From positions 18,067,477 through 18,131,476 of the forward strand of contig CM035444.1 of the NCBI GenBank assembly GCA_020310875.1: 64,000 nucleotides of DNA, written 5' to 3'. Each line of letters begins with the position of its first letter. The stretch's first letter is position 1. This document shows positions 1 through 11,101 of this stretch, one piece after another. A program made the position numbers and the translations under genes. Source of the stretch: Ceratopteris richardii. Lineage: Eukaryota; Streptophyta; Polypodiopsida; Polypodiales; Pteridaceae. Below the pieces are notes generated by a model. The model worked only from the letters and a program-made list of their open reading frames with translations. It made no database searches and had not been told where the DNA came from.

Positions 1-246
1 AGAAACATTGATCTTGTCCAAAGGTTCACTAGAATCAAGTCCTGACAAAATAACATGGTCAATAAACCACATCATAATTGAATTCCAATAGAAGCAATAC
101 CCACCATGCAAATTGCCTACCAAGTTCTATTGCTTAATCAAATAAAGCAATGTAGAATGATCCACATGGAAAGCAAACTAGCAAACTAGCAAAGTAATGA
201 ATAATTGGCCTATTATTTTAGCCTTCTACAATCTCCATAGAGAAGT
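1..246 (-). pseudogene. Gyp-1: Ty3/gypsy RNase H remnant
   Basis: Read on the minus strand, this stretch gives broken pieces of a gypsy RNase H region: an HVDHS-like motif, a YL-K motif and an F-YDV motif, in different frames and with stops. The same motifs occur in the same order in Gyp-2 on the plus strand near 30255-30430, so both probably belong to one gypsy family. The fragment runs off the window edge on the left and is cut on the right by the LTR of Cop-1 at 247. It has no coding capacity now. Confidence 0.5.
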
Positions 247-481
247 TGTTGGAGATTAGGGTCTGTGAAAGCACACAAATAGTACAAAGAAGAAGAAGAC
301 GAATCTTTGAGAATAACATAACAAAGAATGTATTACCAAGCAAATGTACAAAAAATAAGTGACCCATTTGGGTTATAGCCATATATGCAAGTAGAGAGAA
401 AAGAACCTCCTAAAGAGGGAAAAAAGTGCCACAATGGTCCTAAGTGTGTTCACACACTCTCACTAAACAAATATATCAACA
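247..481 (-). repeat. 3' LTR of Cop-1
   Basis: About 235 bp, starting TGTTGG and ending CAACA in plus orientation, matching the LTRs of Cop-4 and Cop-6. It is followed at 482-494 by a C-rich run (agtccccctggga), the complement of the polypurine tract that primes plus-strand DNA synthesis. That polarity fixes this as the 3' LTR of a minus-strand element. Confidence 0.82.
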
Positions 482-558
482 AGTCCCCCTGGGATTGATG
501 TGGTGAACAAGGAGGTAACACTCATGTACAAGGAAGTGCCAAGCTATGTGGAAAGAAA

Positions 559-852
559 TCAATCCACAAAAGGAAGTAAGCCCAAAGCTTTGTGAAAAGC
601 TTCAAACTTCTCTCTAGGTCGAACCTTTGTTAAAAGGTCTACCACATTATCTTGTGTGGGCACATAAACCAAATTGATCTCTCCCATAGAGAGACTCTCC
701 CTAACATAATGATAGTGCATCTCAATGTGCTTTATGCGAGCATGGAACACAGGGTTCCTTGCAATTGTCAATGCACCCTGACCATCAATGAAGATGGTGG
801 TGGCAAAAGACTGACCAACACCCAATTCATATAAAAGGCATTTGAGCCACAC
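559..852 (-). pseudogene. Cop-1 RNase H, C-terminal part
   Basis: A 97-residue open stretch with the conserved end of copia RNase H: a TTIFIDGQ segment, [20 protein letters not shown], and a YVPTQDNVVDLLTK segment near the C-terminus. RNase H removes the RNA template during reverse transcription. The same end is found in Cop-4 (16090-16515) and Cop-6 (28300-28725). The domain's N-terminal part continues at about 3850-4020, beyond TRG-1, so this is one domain broken by an insertion rather than a gene of its own. Confidence 0.85.
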
Positions 853-858
853 GCACTC

Positions 859-993
859 TGTTGGCTATCAGCCTTGATCATCTCACATGAACCCTCTCTA
901 TCTAAGAGGATAATCCAATCCTCTTCTTATCTCCTTTTTTTATTGGCCAAAAGCTTCTCCACGTTTGTATAAATGAACATTTTTTGTTGACGT
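859..993 (+). repeat. Partial 5' LTR of TRG-1
   Basis: About 135 bp aligning to the first part of the 3' LTR at 3503, including an almost identical stretch around the word ctatctaagaggataatcc. A 25-bp unit (gtttgtataaatgaacattt) is doubled at about 964-1012. After about 993 the similarity to the 3' LTR is lost, so the rest of this LTR has been deleted or replaced. No initiator-Met primer site is visible downstream. Confidence 0.55.
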
Positions 994-1162
994 TTGTATA
1001 AATGAACATTTTTGTATAAATCAACTCTGAGTTCTTTGGTAAATTTGATTTTCTGCGTACAATCATTTCAATGATTTTGTCTACTTGAGCTTGCATGATA
1101 CAACATTGGTCATGCAGAGAGAAAAGCAAACGAAATCTCTCAACTCCTCATTTCATTCTTCT

Positions 1163-1234
1163 TGTGAGCTTCAAGAAGCCCTTAGAAAATTTGATGCAGA
1201 TGGTGATGGAAAGAATTCTCCATCTGAGCAATGA
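1163..1234 (+). pseudogene. Captured EF-hand (calmodulin-like) gene fragment
   Basis: In one frame this reads CELQEALRKFDADGDG, then KNSPSEQ and a stop. The segment DADGDGKNSPSE is a complete 12-residue EF-hand calcium-binding loop: Asp at loop positions 1, 3 and 5, Gly at 6, Ser at 9 and Glu at 12, preceded by the usual ELQEA-RKF helix. Plant calmodulin-like (CML) proteins carry this kind of sequence. Loop position 8, normally hydrophobic, is Asn, and the frame stops after the loop. The fragment lies between the partial 5' LTR and gag of TRG-1, so it is probably host coding sequence picked up by the element. It is far too short to be a gene. Confidence 0.6.
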
Positions 1235-1499
1235 GTGATACTACAGTGACAACAATTGAATAGGCTTTCACACTCTCATTTTTTTCCCTCTTGTTATCAC
1301 ATGGAGCAACATTCAGATTTGTTCATCTATCATGGGAGCACCCAATGCATGAAGGTTGCACCAGCTACTTTCGGGTGCTATCATCTCATATAATCAACTT
1401 TTGCCAGACATTCATCAGAAAAACACTCATGTTTTTTTTTTCTCAAAAGGAAGTTCGGCCTTGGCCTAATCTCCCTAACGTTATTTAAAGAAAAAACAA

Positions 1500-2076
1500 C
1501 AAATTACAGGTGAATGGGACTAGTGCCCATGGGACCCCCCGAATACCACAAAGCAGGGGTTGCAAGTCTAGAGAGTGTTACAAAGGAGATTAACAATTCT
1601 CTCGTCCCCCTCGTGCGAGGCCCACTTGTGTTTTAGCTTGTTGTTCTCGATAAGAAACACTTTATGCTGTCTAAAAGGTGGGGATCTCTTACAATTGGAG
1701 ATTCTTTTGCCTAGGAGGAATGATGACTTCTCGATCGACCACTCTTTAGGAGGGTGTCCGAAATTGCTGGCACATCGCTCCCTCCAAATCTTCCAGAGGG
1801 TTTCCCCTCTTATAGCATTCTAGAGTGCCACAAAGGACCCGATTGCTTCTCCAAGGAGGACTTGTTCCATGTGATTTGTGTTTGCAGTCTCAAAATATTT
1901 CCAATGATCCACCAAAGCCAGACAGACTTGGGGCAGGCAAAGAAGATGTGGCCCAGGTCCTTGATGCTACGATGGCATTGCTTGCACCAAGGTAGAGCCC
2001 CGCACATCTTGTTAGCCTTTAGGTTGATCCAAAAATCGGTTCTCATGTGGCAAAAGACGTTACCTACATAAGTCAA
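1500..2076 (-). pseudogene. LINE (non-LTR retrotransposon) 3' fragment, zf-RVT region
   Basis: The minus strand carries an open segment (1810-2076) with a CKQCHRSIKDLGHIFFACPKS motif. This is typical of the zinc-binding domain that follows reverse transcriptase in plant LINEs and LINE-derived proteins: Cys-x2-Cys, then LGHIFF-CP and a Trp-rich tail. About 300 bp further downstream on the minus strand is open only in broken pieces and may be the rest of the LINE 3' end. No polymerase domain is present. It lies inside TRG-1 in the opposite orientation. Confidence 0.6.
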
Positions 2077-2450
2077 ATTTGAATTTCAGACAACAAGCTC
2101 CGCAAGTAGAGTAAACACATGACACACATATATAGAGTTTTGGAACAATACAAATGTAACATGACTCACATATTAAAAGGATGTGATATTTGCTAAATAT
2201 AAGTTCTTTTTTGAGGAGTTTTTGAAGAGAGAGTAATAGATTTTAATGCTCTATAATCACTCCTATTTCTATAGTTTTGAGCATGACATCTATATATAAA
2301 ACTTTCTATTGCTTAAGCTTTCCCATGGAATTAGACACTGCCCTCATTTTTTGAGTGGTAACCTTCCTACCACAATAAATCCATCAAATAAAGTTGGTGT
2401 AAGGAGTTGGAGACTACCAAAGTGAGTCACTTTGGTAAGACCTCTTCGAA

Positions 2451-3300
2451 ATGAGTGAAAAGCCTCTAGACAAGTTCAATGGTCAAGGATTTCACACATG
2501 GAAAACAAAAATAAAGGGGCATCTCATGACAAAACAATTATGGTCCATCACGAAACCATTAGCACTAAACAAAGCACTTGAACATAGAAGAGGACTACCA
2601 TATTTCACGGAAAAGGATAAGCAAGCACTTGGAATGTTACTCACCTCTCGAGATGATAATTATGTACACTTCTTGGATGATTGCACTACTACAAATCAAG
2701 CACGGATTACTTTAGAACAAAATTTTGGAGCAATTTCTAAAAACTCCAAAATAGCACTTAAAATGCAGCTTTATTCTCTTACCATGTCACAAAGGAGAAG
2801 ATATACCAACCCTTGCAAACAAGTTAAAAAGTATTTGTACCCAATTAGCTTATGTGCAATGTCCATTGAAAATGAGGATCAAGTGGCTGTCCTACTCAAA
2901 GCGGTTCCCGATGATAAATTTGGACAAATTGTAATTGTTCTAAAAGAAAAAGACCCTATTCCTAGGCTAGAGTATGACATTAATTCTCTCCAACAACATG
3001 AAAGTAAGCTCAAAACTCATGATGAATTTAGAACAAATGCCTTAGTTATAAGTGCTACAAAAATGCATTCATTGTAATCGCACCAACCATTTATCAAAGG
3101 ATTGCTTTCAAGTTAGCCCTTGCAAAATATGTGGTAAACCCAATCATGCTACAAAGCATTGTCATCTACACAACAACAACAACAACAACAACAACAAAGG
3201 AACTTCCAACAAAAGGCCTAGCAACGTCAACATAGCAAAGGAGACAAATGAAGAAGAAGAAGAAGCTCAAGTCAACTTCATCTATGATGATGTCTTGTAA
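2451..3300 (+). pseudogene. TRG-1 gag with two zinc knuckles (frameshifted)
   Basis: The first frame (2451-3077) starts MSEKPLDKFNGQ and contains the copia-type gag core (W-TKIKGHL, later an LLKAVPD segment), which forms the particle shell. A frameshift near 3050 moves the reading into the frame of 3052-3300. That frame has two CCHC zinc knuckles in succession (CIHCNRTNHLSKDC and CKICGKPNHATKHC), a polyasparagine run encoded by a CAA microsatellite (3171-3197), and an acidic tail. It then ends at a stop, with no protease after it. Gag binds the RNA through the knuckles. The short acidic ending, about 200 bp before the 3' LTR, supports a genuine gag-only design. Confidence 0.75.
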
Positions 3301-3502
3301 AATATCCCCTTTTTTGTCCCATCCGCATATGTGTAGGGAAGGATTTGTACCATCCATGAGTTTGTTGAAGGAAGGATATAAAAATTGCACCACCTTCTTT
3401 GTACATGGGAAGGAAACATATTTTTGTACCACCCTAGTTTAGTTATGAGGAAAGGATAGTCCCCAAAAGAGCTACATGTATAATCAAGCTCAAGGGGAGG
3501 AT

Positions 3503-3844
3503 TGTTGGCTATGAGCCTTGATCATCTCATGTGAACCCCCTCTATCTAAGAGGATAATCCAATCCTCATCTCCTTTTTATTAGCCGAAAGCTTCACCATG
3601 TTTGTAAAAGAACATCTTTTGTTCACGTAATAATAGGCACATTTCATTTCCATACATGTGCATCTGTCATATGGAGATCAGAACGATTCTCCTTCTCTGT
3701 CTTTCTACCTTATCGGATATTATCCCACCTTTGCATATGCATATCTCCCTTTATCTCTATCGGCTCTCTCTCTTTCTTGTTTATGTCTCTGTATTGAGCA
3801 CACCATAGCTCTCAAAGTTCTTTTGTGCGTTTTCTTGCTTATTA
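3503..3844 (+). repeat. 3' LTR of TRG-1
   Basis: About 342 bp starting TGTTGGCTATGAGCC. It is preceded directly by a purine run (aaggggaggat, 3492-3502) that fits a polypurine tract. The first 135 bp repeat the sequence at 859. After the following cactc (3845-3849) the Cop-1 RNase H sequence resumes. Confidence 0.7.
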
Positions 3845-3849
3845 CACTC

Positions 3850-4990
3850 AACAATCACTAAAAGAGCTTCCTTGTACTCAGCCTCACAACTAGAAGTTGC
3901 CATAATACGCTACTTCTTGATCAAACAAGTTACGCATGAGCTACCAAGCATGAAACAAAAAACATTAGTGCCCACATGAGAATCATAGCAACTAGCCAAG
4001 TCTCAGTAAAAAAAAAAAGCATATAAATATGACAGTAATGATCTCCCCTTGGGATAAAGCAATCCAAGTAGTCGAGTACCATTCAAGTTTCTAAATATGT
4101 GCTTAATTGCCTCCCAATGCTTGACACATTGACAATGCATAAACCTGCTCATCTGAGAAAAAAACTAAATATAAGGCTGAGTCATGCATAATTAAATCAA
4201 GAATCCAATAGGGTCTTGATAGAGAACAACATCCAATGCATCTCCAACATCATGCAAACTCAATTTTAAACCTATTTCCATGGGAGTGACAATAGGTTTG
4301 CGGTCTTCAAGGCCAAAATGCTTCAATAATATGTCGATATATTTTGTTTGACACAAAGTTATTGCCCCATCAACTTGCATAAATTGAATGCCCAAATAAT
4401 GATGCAAATGCTCCAAATATGACATCTCAAAAGAGGCATGAAAATCAGCCTTAAATTCAACAATATGCCTCTCATTAGGACCAATGAGAAACATATGATC
4501 AACATATACAACAATGTTAGAAGTACATCATCTACATTCTTAATATATAACACACTCTCAGTTGGACTCTTGTCAAAACCATGTGCTAGCAAGTAGGCAT
4601 GTATCTTCTCATTCAAGCATGTAATGTTGCTTGCTTCAAACCATATAATGCCTTTTTCAACTTGCACACTTTGTTTTCATGCCCTTTCTATACAAAACCA
4701 TGGGACGAAAATAAATACACTTGTTCATGTAGATCACCATTCAAAAATGCAGTTTTAATGTACAACTAATGTACATTCCAACCATGATGTATTGTAAGTG
4801 CACATATGCTATAAACAATGGTCATTCAACATTCCCATCAGGCTTACATTTCAGCTTGTATACCCATTTAGTACCAATGACCTTTTTGCTGGAGGAAAAT
4901 TACATAAAGAACAAGCACCATACTTCATAATAACATCATATTATAATTGTATATCAGCCATACAATTTTATAAATTCTATGATTCATAAA
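3850..4990 (-). pseudogene. Cop-1 RNase H N-part and reverse transcriptase
   Basis: On the minus strand, 3850-4020 holds the first half of the RNase H domain. About 4080-4990 holds reverse transcriptase in at least three frames (open pieces at 4192-4494 and 4359-4667). Recognisable segments include HHYLGIQFMQVDG, KYIDILLKHFGLED and TPMEIGLKLS. The catalytic YVDD box reads YVDH, so the second metal-binding aspartate is lost. The same region in Cop-4 and Cop-6 keeps YVDD. This polymerase is dead. Confidence 0.8.
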
Positions 4991-5115
4991 AAAAGAAGGC
5001 TCATTCGCACATCAAAGACTAGAGATAGCCATTGCATAACAATATGATGCAAAGGAAGCACTATGAGAGCCTGAATGAGTATGATATGACAAAGTTGTAT
5101 CTAATTTGCTATCTC

Positions 5116-6640
5116 TCAAAGTCTGTACCAACCATTTAGGTATAATTTTTGCCTCTTATATATTGTTAGCACTCTCATAAAAAACTGCATCGTGTAAATA
5201 TATGTTAGAAATGGAATGATCTCATCATCATTTGGAAATTGTAAAAGTTGACAAATTACCTCATTTGGACCAGCACAATTTCCCACTTGTAAAAAGAGGT
5301 AGCAAAATGTCATACACATACTTCAAGCTAACTGATGTATCCTTGGTTCATGAAAGTAAGGGATGAATTTGAATCTCCCACAAAAACAATGAATTTGAAT
5401 CTCCCACAAAAACAACATCAGGCGTAAATAGAATACATTTAGTATTTGGATGATATAGACGATAGCCTTTGCTTTGGAAATTGTACCCAACAAAAATACA
5501 TTTCATTGATTTTCATCTAGATTTCTACATCCTTGTTCAGACACTAATGCATATGTGAGACAACCAAAGACACATAGATGAGAAAAATATTTCTTGCAAC
5601 CATGCCAAACCTCATATGGAGTGATAGATTGCAGTGCTTTGGTGGGACATCTATTAAGTACATGTGCTACACTCATAACAACCTCAAGCCAGAAGCTATG
5701 TGGTAAAGTTTTGACATTTTCCATACAACTCACCATTTCCATAAGAGAACTATTCATTCTTTCAATAATTCCATTTTGTTGAGGTGTATACAACACTGTA
5801 CACTGATGTTTTATCTGACACTCATTTAGAAATGCATTAAACTAAGAAGACATGTTTTCCCCCCCTCTCAATTAGAACAAAGGGTGCCATTTTGGATGTT
5901 TATAGATTTTCAACCATAACCAAATTGTTTAAATCACATGAACACTTCAGAATTTTCTTCCAATGGATAAACCCATACACGCCTATGAAAATCATCAATG
6001 AAAGTTACAACATATAGGTCTCAAATGAAGCTGTTTGCATAGGACCACAAACATCATTATGAACAAGCTACAATTTATGACCAACTCTAATTGAACTATA
6101 TTTTGGGAAGGAGGAATGCTACATTTTGCCCAAAATACAAACTTCATAGATATGTATAGAAGAAGCCTCAAGTTTGGATAAATAGAACATCGTTTTAGAT
6201 TTCTATGGACAAGTCAAAGTAGCAAACTTTTGATGTAACAAATCATTCACGCTAAAGCTTTGCATATGAGATAGCTTGAGAATCATGAATTGCACATGCA
6301 AAATGATTCATAGATTTTGCATAATCTTTGAGCTTATACAACCCACGACATAAAATGATAACATCTGTCATTACTAAATTTGACAAACAAGCTAATTTTT
6401 GTTAGTGCTAAATTGATAAAATATTTTTCGTAATCCATGGCACACATAAAACATTTGACAATGTGAAAGAAATCCCATTAACAGTAGACATAATGATCTT
6501 TCCGACTCCCATTATAGGATAAGAGGGGTTGTTAGCACATGTGACATTATTCCTTGTAGGGGCAAACTCAAGTGAAGTGAAGAAGCTACACTATGAGGTA
6601 ATATGTTTGGTTTCACCATTTTCAAAGTACCAATCATCCA
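5116..6640 (-). pseudogene. Cop-1 integrase region
   Basis: The clearest piece (5503-5796) reads LYTPQQNGIIERMN, then FWLEVVMSVAHVLNRCPTKA and TPYEVWHGCKK. This is the end of the copia integrase core, including the catalytic Glu, and the start of the C-terminal domain. Upstream minus-strand sequence to about 6640 matches the integrase core and GAG-pre-integrase region of Cop-4 at lower quality with many stops. 5116-5500 corresponds to the linker between integrase and polymerase. Integrase inserts the new DNA copy; here it cannot be made. Confidence 0.75.
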
Positions 6641-7735
6641 AGTCTGTTGCAAACATACATTGGTCTTATGAGAAGATGGGTCATAGCTACAAACACTAGT
6701 AAATGCCCACTCTTCATTTTAGGCAATATTAATAGACTTTTTTTTAGGTGCATAGGACTTTGCAACAACCATTCCAACCTCTTTCTTCTTTGCCTCCTTT
6801 TTAGCCAGTTTAGAACAGCTCTTTATGAAATGATCATTTGCCTTTGAGTACTTGAAAAACTATTTTTGCTTTTCTATTTTCTTATCATCTTTATCTATCT
6901 TCTTTGATTGTGAAACATTAGCAAATTTTCTCCTTGCTAGTCGATGAGATCCATTTACCTTTCCCCCTCTGACTAGCTAAGAAATCTTGATCTGCAACAC
7001 ATAGCTCACATGTTATGCATGGACTGACCTCCTTGCAACAAAACAAAGACTAATTCCTCAAATGTTCACAAATTTGGATTGCCTTTCATCATCAACCAAA
7101 GATTAGAATAAAAAATCTGATATGAATCTAGAAGACCATTGAGTATAGTCTCCATGAGTGAACTATATGACAAGATTTCATCAACAAAAATCAACTACTC
7201 CTTCAAATCTTTGATCTCGATCAGAAAACAATCCATTAAATCTCCTTCATTCATATGTTCACCCTCCAATAGTTTCTTCAAAGGTAAGCAACACGAGTCT
7301 CATTTCTTCCCTAGTATAATGTTATAATCATATCCCAAGCATCTTTTGCTATTTTGCACGAGCAAATGTGATGGATAACGATGCAATTAAGAGACAAAGC
7401 TATCAACACATGTCCCTGTGTATTGCTTCCATCCAAACAAATTTGCTCTATATTAGGTGCAATAGGAGCCACAACACGACCAAAAATTTCAGGATCATTA
7501 TTTTAAACATCATCTCCATCACCTTAAATAATTATATTTGTAGGTGTAGTAGGATGTTTTTCGATAGCCTACACAATATTCCACAACACTTTTGCTACCA
7601 ATACATGATGCATCATGTATGCATCATGATTAGTACCATCTAACTTATCGAACACTCAACATACATAATACCATCCAACTTATCCTCAACAATCAACATA
7701 CATAATACTCATTGCTTTCAACCATGGCTAGTGAG
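6641..7735 (-). pseudogene. Cop-1 gag and protease remnants
   Basis: Nucleotide comparison with Cop-4 (about 19200-20523) places protease near 6500-6660, the zinc-knuckle region near 6750-6860 and the gag core up to about 7735. All are on the minus strand and so decayed that no useful open frame remains. Plus-strand open frames here, such as 7368-7643, are the antisense of gag. From 7736 to 8078 lies the decayed leader, with a damaged primer-site complement just before the 5' LTR. Confidence 0.65.
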
Positions 7736-8078
7736 TAACTATCTTGATGTAGAAAATTGATTGTATCTCAAAAAGTTGAATGAAAACACCCTCTCAAGCT
7801 TTGCTAAACTTGTATCTGCCTACAAGATGCTTGTACTGGCAAACCAAAACAACTATATATGTTTGGCACAAAGGATGAAATCGCATGCATAGTCATTGTG
7901 ATAGTGCATTCAAAGGGCGAAACAAGCTCAAATGAAAATTTTGGTGCCACATAGCAAAGCTGTTTTTAACTCCTAATCGTGAAGAGTGTGCTTACACACT
8001 TTCATGCAATTTTAAGAATGTGACTAGAGGGGTGTTGATGGTGCCCTAGAGGAAGCAATGAACTATGTTGATGCCAAG

Positions 8079-8293
8079 TATTGGAGATCAAGGTCTGCAC
8101 AAGCACACAAACACGAGGAAGAATAAGACGCTTGGAAAACAACACAACACAAAATGCATGACCAAGTGAATGTACAAAAGATAAGTGATCCATTAGGGTT
8201 ATAGCTGGAAAAAGACCTTCTAAAAAGGGAGAAAAATGTCCCAATGGACCTAGGTGTGTTCACACACATCACTTGCAAAATATATTATCAAAT
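8079..8293 (-). repeat. 5' LTR of Cop-1
   Basis: About 215 bp similar to 247-481, to the Cop-4 LTRs and, reversed, to the Cop-6 LTRs. The outer end (tattgg instead of TGTTGG) and the inner end (near atatattatcaa) are degenerate, so the edges are good to only a few bases. The two LTRs of Cop-1 differ at many positions, which suggests an old insertion. Confidence 0.75.
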
Positions 8294-9167
8294 AGGAAAC
8301 TAATTAGGCGCAAAATCTATCAACCATCTGATTTCTTCACCACCTAGTATGGCTTCGAGAAAGTGATAGTTTTGGGCATCATCTTTCCCACCTTCCAAGA
8401 AGTTATATTGTGTTTCAAATATTTGTACGTGAACATTTGGGACATTATATTAAAATGATTAAATTGCACTCTTGTATTTCTATGGCTTAGAACCACCATA
8501 CCTGTAAGAGTTTAATGATGGTACCACTCCTTGTGCATACGCACCTCAAGGAGAATGCCCTCTTCTTTGACTTCTTGACTGACGTATACTACTCTCTCAA
8601 TATTGTTGGCTTGTCCTTCAATTGCTCCACCCACATTAGAATCAAAGGGTTTCTTGTGCTTTGCCTTTTCCAATTCTCCACCCAGTTGCTTGTCTCCTAA
8701 CCCTTCCTCATATAGCTTCATAGCCTCAAATGTTGCTTGCATCTCTAGGAGTTTTGGAATGAGGGGGTATGAAATTGCTCCTTCCTCGATCAATGAAAGT
8801 AAGCACTCTTGAATACACACAATGCCCAAAATTATAGTGCCAGAACCTTCTTTGTCTATGAATTAGGGGTGCATGCTGCATCTAATTTCTTCTTATCTTC
8901 CCTAAACCATGAAATCCAATTACTAGAATGTGTTGGCATGGTATGTCTCCATTATCTTGATCAACCCAAAAGGTTTTTTATAGCCTACAGGCAACATCAC
9001 CACCCCATCCCATTGTGGTTGCCAAAGTTTGTGCTAATATGTACCCTCAATGCAAAGTGTAGGTTTAGGGAATGGATAAATTTTGACTATAGATATACAA
9101 AACTTATATTTTCTACTCCCAATTCACTAACAAAATATAGCCTTATAAAAACATAAAGAGGAAAATG
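8294..9167. other. No recognised gene
   Basis: The longest open frame is 8512-8829 on the minus strand (105 residues, rich in Glu and Leu, with an EEGAISYPLIPKLLEM segment). I do not recognise it. It has no matching neighbour and could be a relic of an element's coding sequence. Nothing else here is supported. Confidence 0.4.
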
Positions 9168-9755
9168 ATATAGTAGATGCACCAAAAAAAATGGAATACT
9201 TCATTAATAGTCAGAGGTTACAATAGTCTCTTTGAATTGCATCATAGATACATTCTCATACAACTTTGCTTCAATTAGTCAATCAGTGTCGATACAAGAA
9301 GTGAGAATGATTAAAGTCTGAGGGAAGCAAAATAGTTAGACTTCTACAAAAAATTTTTCCGGACTGAACATCAATTGTCACTAATTTATAGGGATTTTCC
9401 ATGATTTAAGGGAATATTACAAAATATATGGTCCCCACAGGTAGCCTCTTAATAGACTCTCAATTGATTATTTTTGAACTATATCCTAAAGATACGAACC
9501 AAATAGAAAAGAAATCCTCAATATTCAAAATGAGGATGCGTACTACTTTGAGAAAGACTAATATATATACAATATAAAAAGGTTTTCAGAAAAAGAAGTG
9601 CCTTTATTCTAAGGGAGGGTTTTTGTGAGTTTACACCTAAAAGCAAATAAGGGAGAGTTCCTATGAAATAACTTATACAAAAATGTGAAATTTTCGAGAC
9701 TGCTACCCAAGCCTTCAAGCCTCCAAGTGTCCATAGCTCCAAGGGTCTTTCAACA
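9168..9755 (-). repeat. Possible LTR of an unidentified element
   Basis: In minus orientation a purine run (agcttgggagggggagag, complement of about 9756-9774) is followed directly by TGTTGAAAGACCC at 9755. This looks like a polypurine tract and the start of a 3' LTR. The left end is uncertain; I placed it at a TG near 9168. A stretch around 9200-9230 (ttcattaatagtcagaggtt) resembles sequence often seen in plant LTRs near the transcript end. No partner LTR or coding region was found. Confidence 0.3.
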
Positions 9756-10684
9756 CTCTCCCCCTCCCAAGCTTTGTCATCCTTGACAAAGGTAAGAGAA
9801 GAGGAGCACCCATGTAGTGTAGGAGAATCCAAACGTATCTCTCTTGTGAAGAAGATCTTATGTGGGTATTGACACAATCCCAAGGGTGGCCAATCCTTGA
9901 ACCCACACAAGAGTTGCAATCATGGCAAAAAACATGCAAAATAGAGAAAAACCAATTTAAGACAAGCTCTAAAATGAAAGAGGAGATTCCCTTTGTGCAA
10001 AGAAACTTCATAATCTGAAAACAAATTATTCATTAAAAAATTATGGACTATTAAGAAATGAAAAATAGTCGTTGATGCACAACTCCTCAAAGTAAATGTA
10101 GATGCAAGGAAAAACATGAAAGCTCATAAGGAAATATTCCTTGCATCCAAGGTACTCATCTTTGCAAAAAGGATCATAAAAGCACGTGGACATGATTGTC
10201 TCTTCTCCCTCCATGAGTCAATGAATCCCCTAGATCCTCACACAAATATGGCTAATGAGTCCAAAACAAACGGTAGAGCCACCTCTTTGCAACCAAAGTG
10301 AATCAGCTTTGGACACAATCCCCATGAGGGGCAGTCACAAAAGCCAAGACAAAGCTTAATAGCAGTCCAAAAAAGCATGGAATAACTAAAATGAAAAGAA
10401 ACAACTCATATAAATAGCACATTACCATAGGGGTATGAGCCCATGTGAGCTCCAACATCTTTGACTATGCACCCCAAGGAAGCAATAACTCCATCAAGGC
10501 CTAGAAGCAACATGCAATGATGGTTTTGGTCACCATCCCACTAGGGGCAGTCACAAAATCAAGACATTGAGAACTCCATAGGCCCCAATAGAGTGTGAGG
10601 GTGAGTGCTTCCAACTCAACATGAAGGAGCTCCAACCTTGTACAACATCATAGGATGATAAGAAATAAAATACTTGAAGACTAA
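9756..10684. other. No recognised gene
   Basis: If the LTR at 9168-9755 is real, this would be internal or 3' untranslated sequence of that element. Short open frames exist on both strands but none shows a known domain. A phrase like 'ggggcagtcacaaaa' recurs near 10330 and 10545, hinting at degenerate internal repetition. Confidence 0.35.
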
Positions 10685-11030
10685 TGTTAGGATGCTACCG
10701 ATGGGGATATCTAAAGTCGTGTAAATCTGGATCCTTAGAATTCCTTGGATACTTAACCATTCTGTATTCTATAACCATTGTAAATGGGAAGTGAATGTGA
10801 TGCTACTCACAACTTGTGTATCGATTACTTTGAGAACCAGAGATGAATATACATTTTGTATATTTTGTCTATGGTTGTTACTTATTTTGTAGATGTGTTA
10901 ATTTCTTATCTTGTTCATTGTATGAAAATAATAATGTAATCTACAAGAGAAGGGAATAGAAAGGCATTGATTGGATTTGGTAATCCCAATTCCCCCAACC
11001 TTGTTGTTGTGAAATTCGGTGAAGCAAACA
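10685..11030 (+). repeat. Probable LTR (TGTTAGG family)
   Basis: A 346-bp stretch starting TGTTAGGATGCTACC and ending AAGCAAACA, followed by ttttggtgaccaca, which could be a primer-binding site. About 110 bp at its start match 40496-40605 clearly (shared words include gatccttagaa and ttggatacttaacca), so this is a dispersed repeat. TG/CA ends and a nearby primer-like sequence support an LTR. It is cut off just before Cop-2, and its own coding region is not visible. Confidence 0.45.
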
Positions 11031-11101
11031 TTTTGGTGACCACAATAGGATTGGGTGTGGCTGACAGATTGTAGGTCACAATACATGCCATTGTTAAGAT
11101 C

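Larger units (their letters stand above)
859..3844 (+). mobile_element. TRG-1: gag-only LTR element nested in Cop-1
   Basis: The termini repeat directly: TGTTGGCTAT at 859 and again at 3503. The element lies inside the Cop-1 RNase H region and is flanked by cactc at 854-858 and 3845-3849. Removing 859-3849 restores colinearity with the same region of Cop-4 (near 16370-16410), so the insertion edges are well supported, although the right end then reads TA instead of the usual CA. Its only retroelement gene is gag with zinc knuckles; no protease, integrase or polymerase is seen. This matches the published idea of plant TR-GAG elements, which depend on enzymes from other elements. It also contains an EF-hand fragment and a LINE fragment. 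Confidence 0.65.
247..8293 (-). mobile_element. Cop-1: decayed Ty1/copia LTR retrotransposon
   Basis: A minus-strand copia element bounded by related LTRs at 247-481 (3') and 8079-8293 (5'). Between them, from right to left, lie gag, integrase, reverse transcriptase and RNase H remnants in the order usual for Ty1/copia. The element is split by TRG-1 (859-3844), which sits inside the RNase H region. Many stops and frameshifts make it inactive. It shares its LTR family and pol sequence with Cop-4 and Cop-6. I could not identify a convincing target-site duplication; the flanks are gaagt on the left and ggaaa on the right. Confidence 0.8.

Noticed and set aside
3166..3442. Frames with polyvaline and polylysine runs
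   Set aside because: They are shadows of the CAA and GAA repeats in TRG-1 gag, not separate genes.
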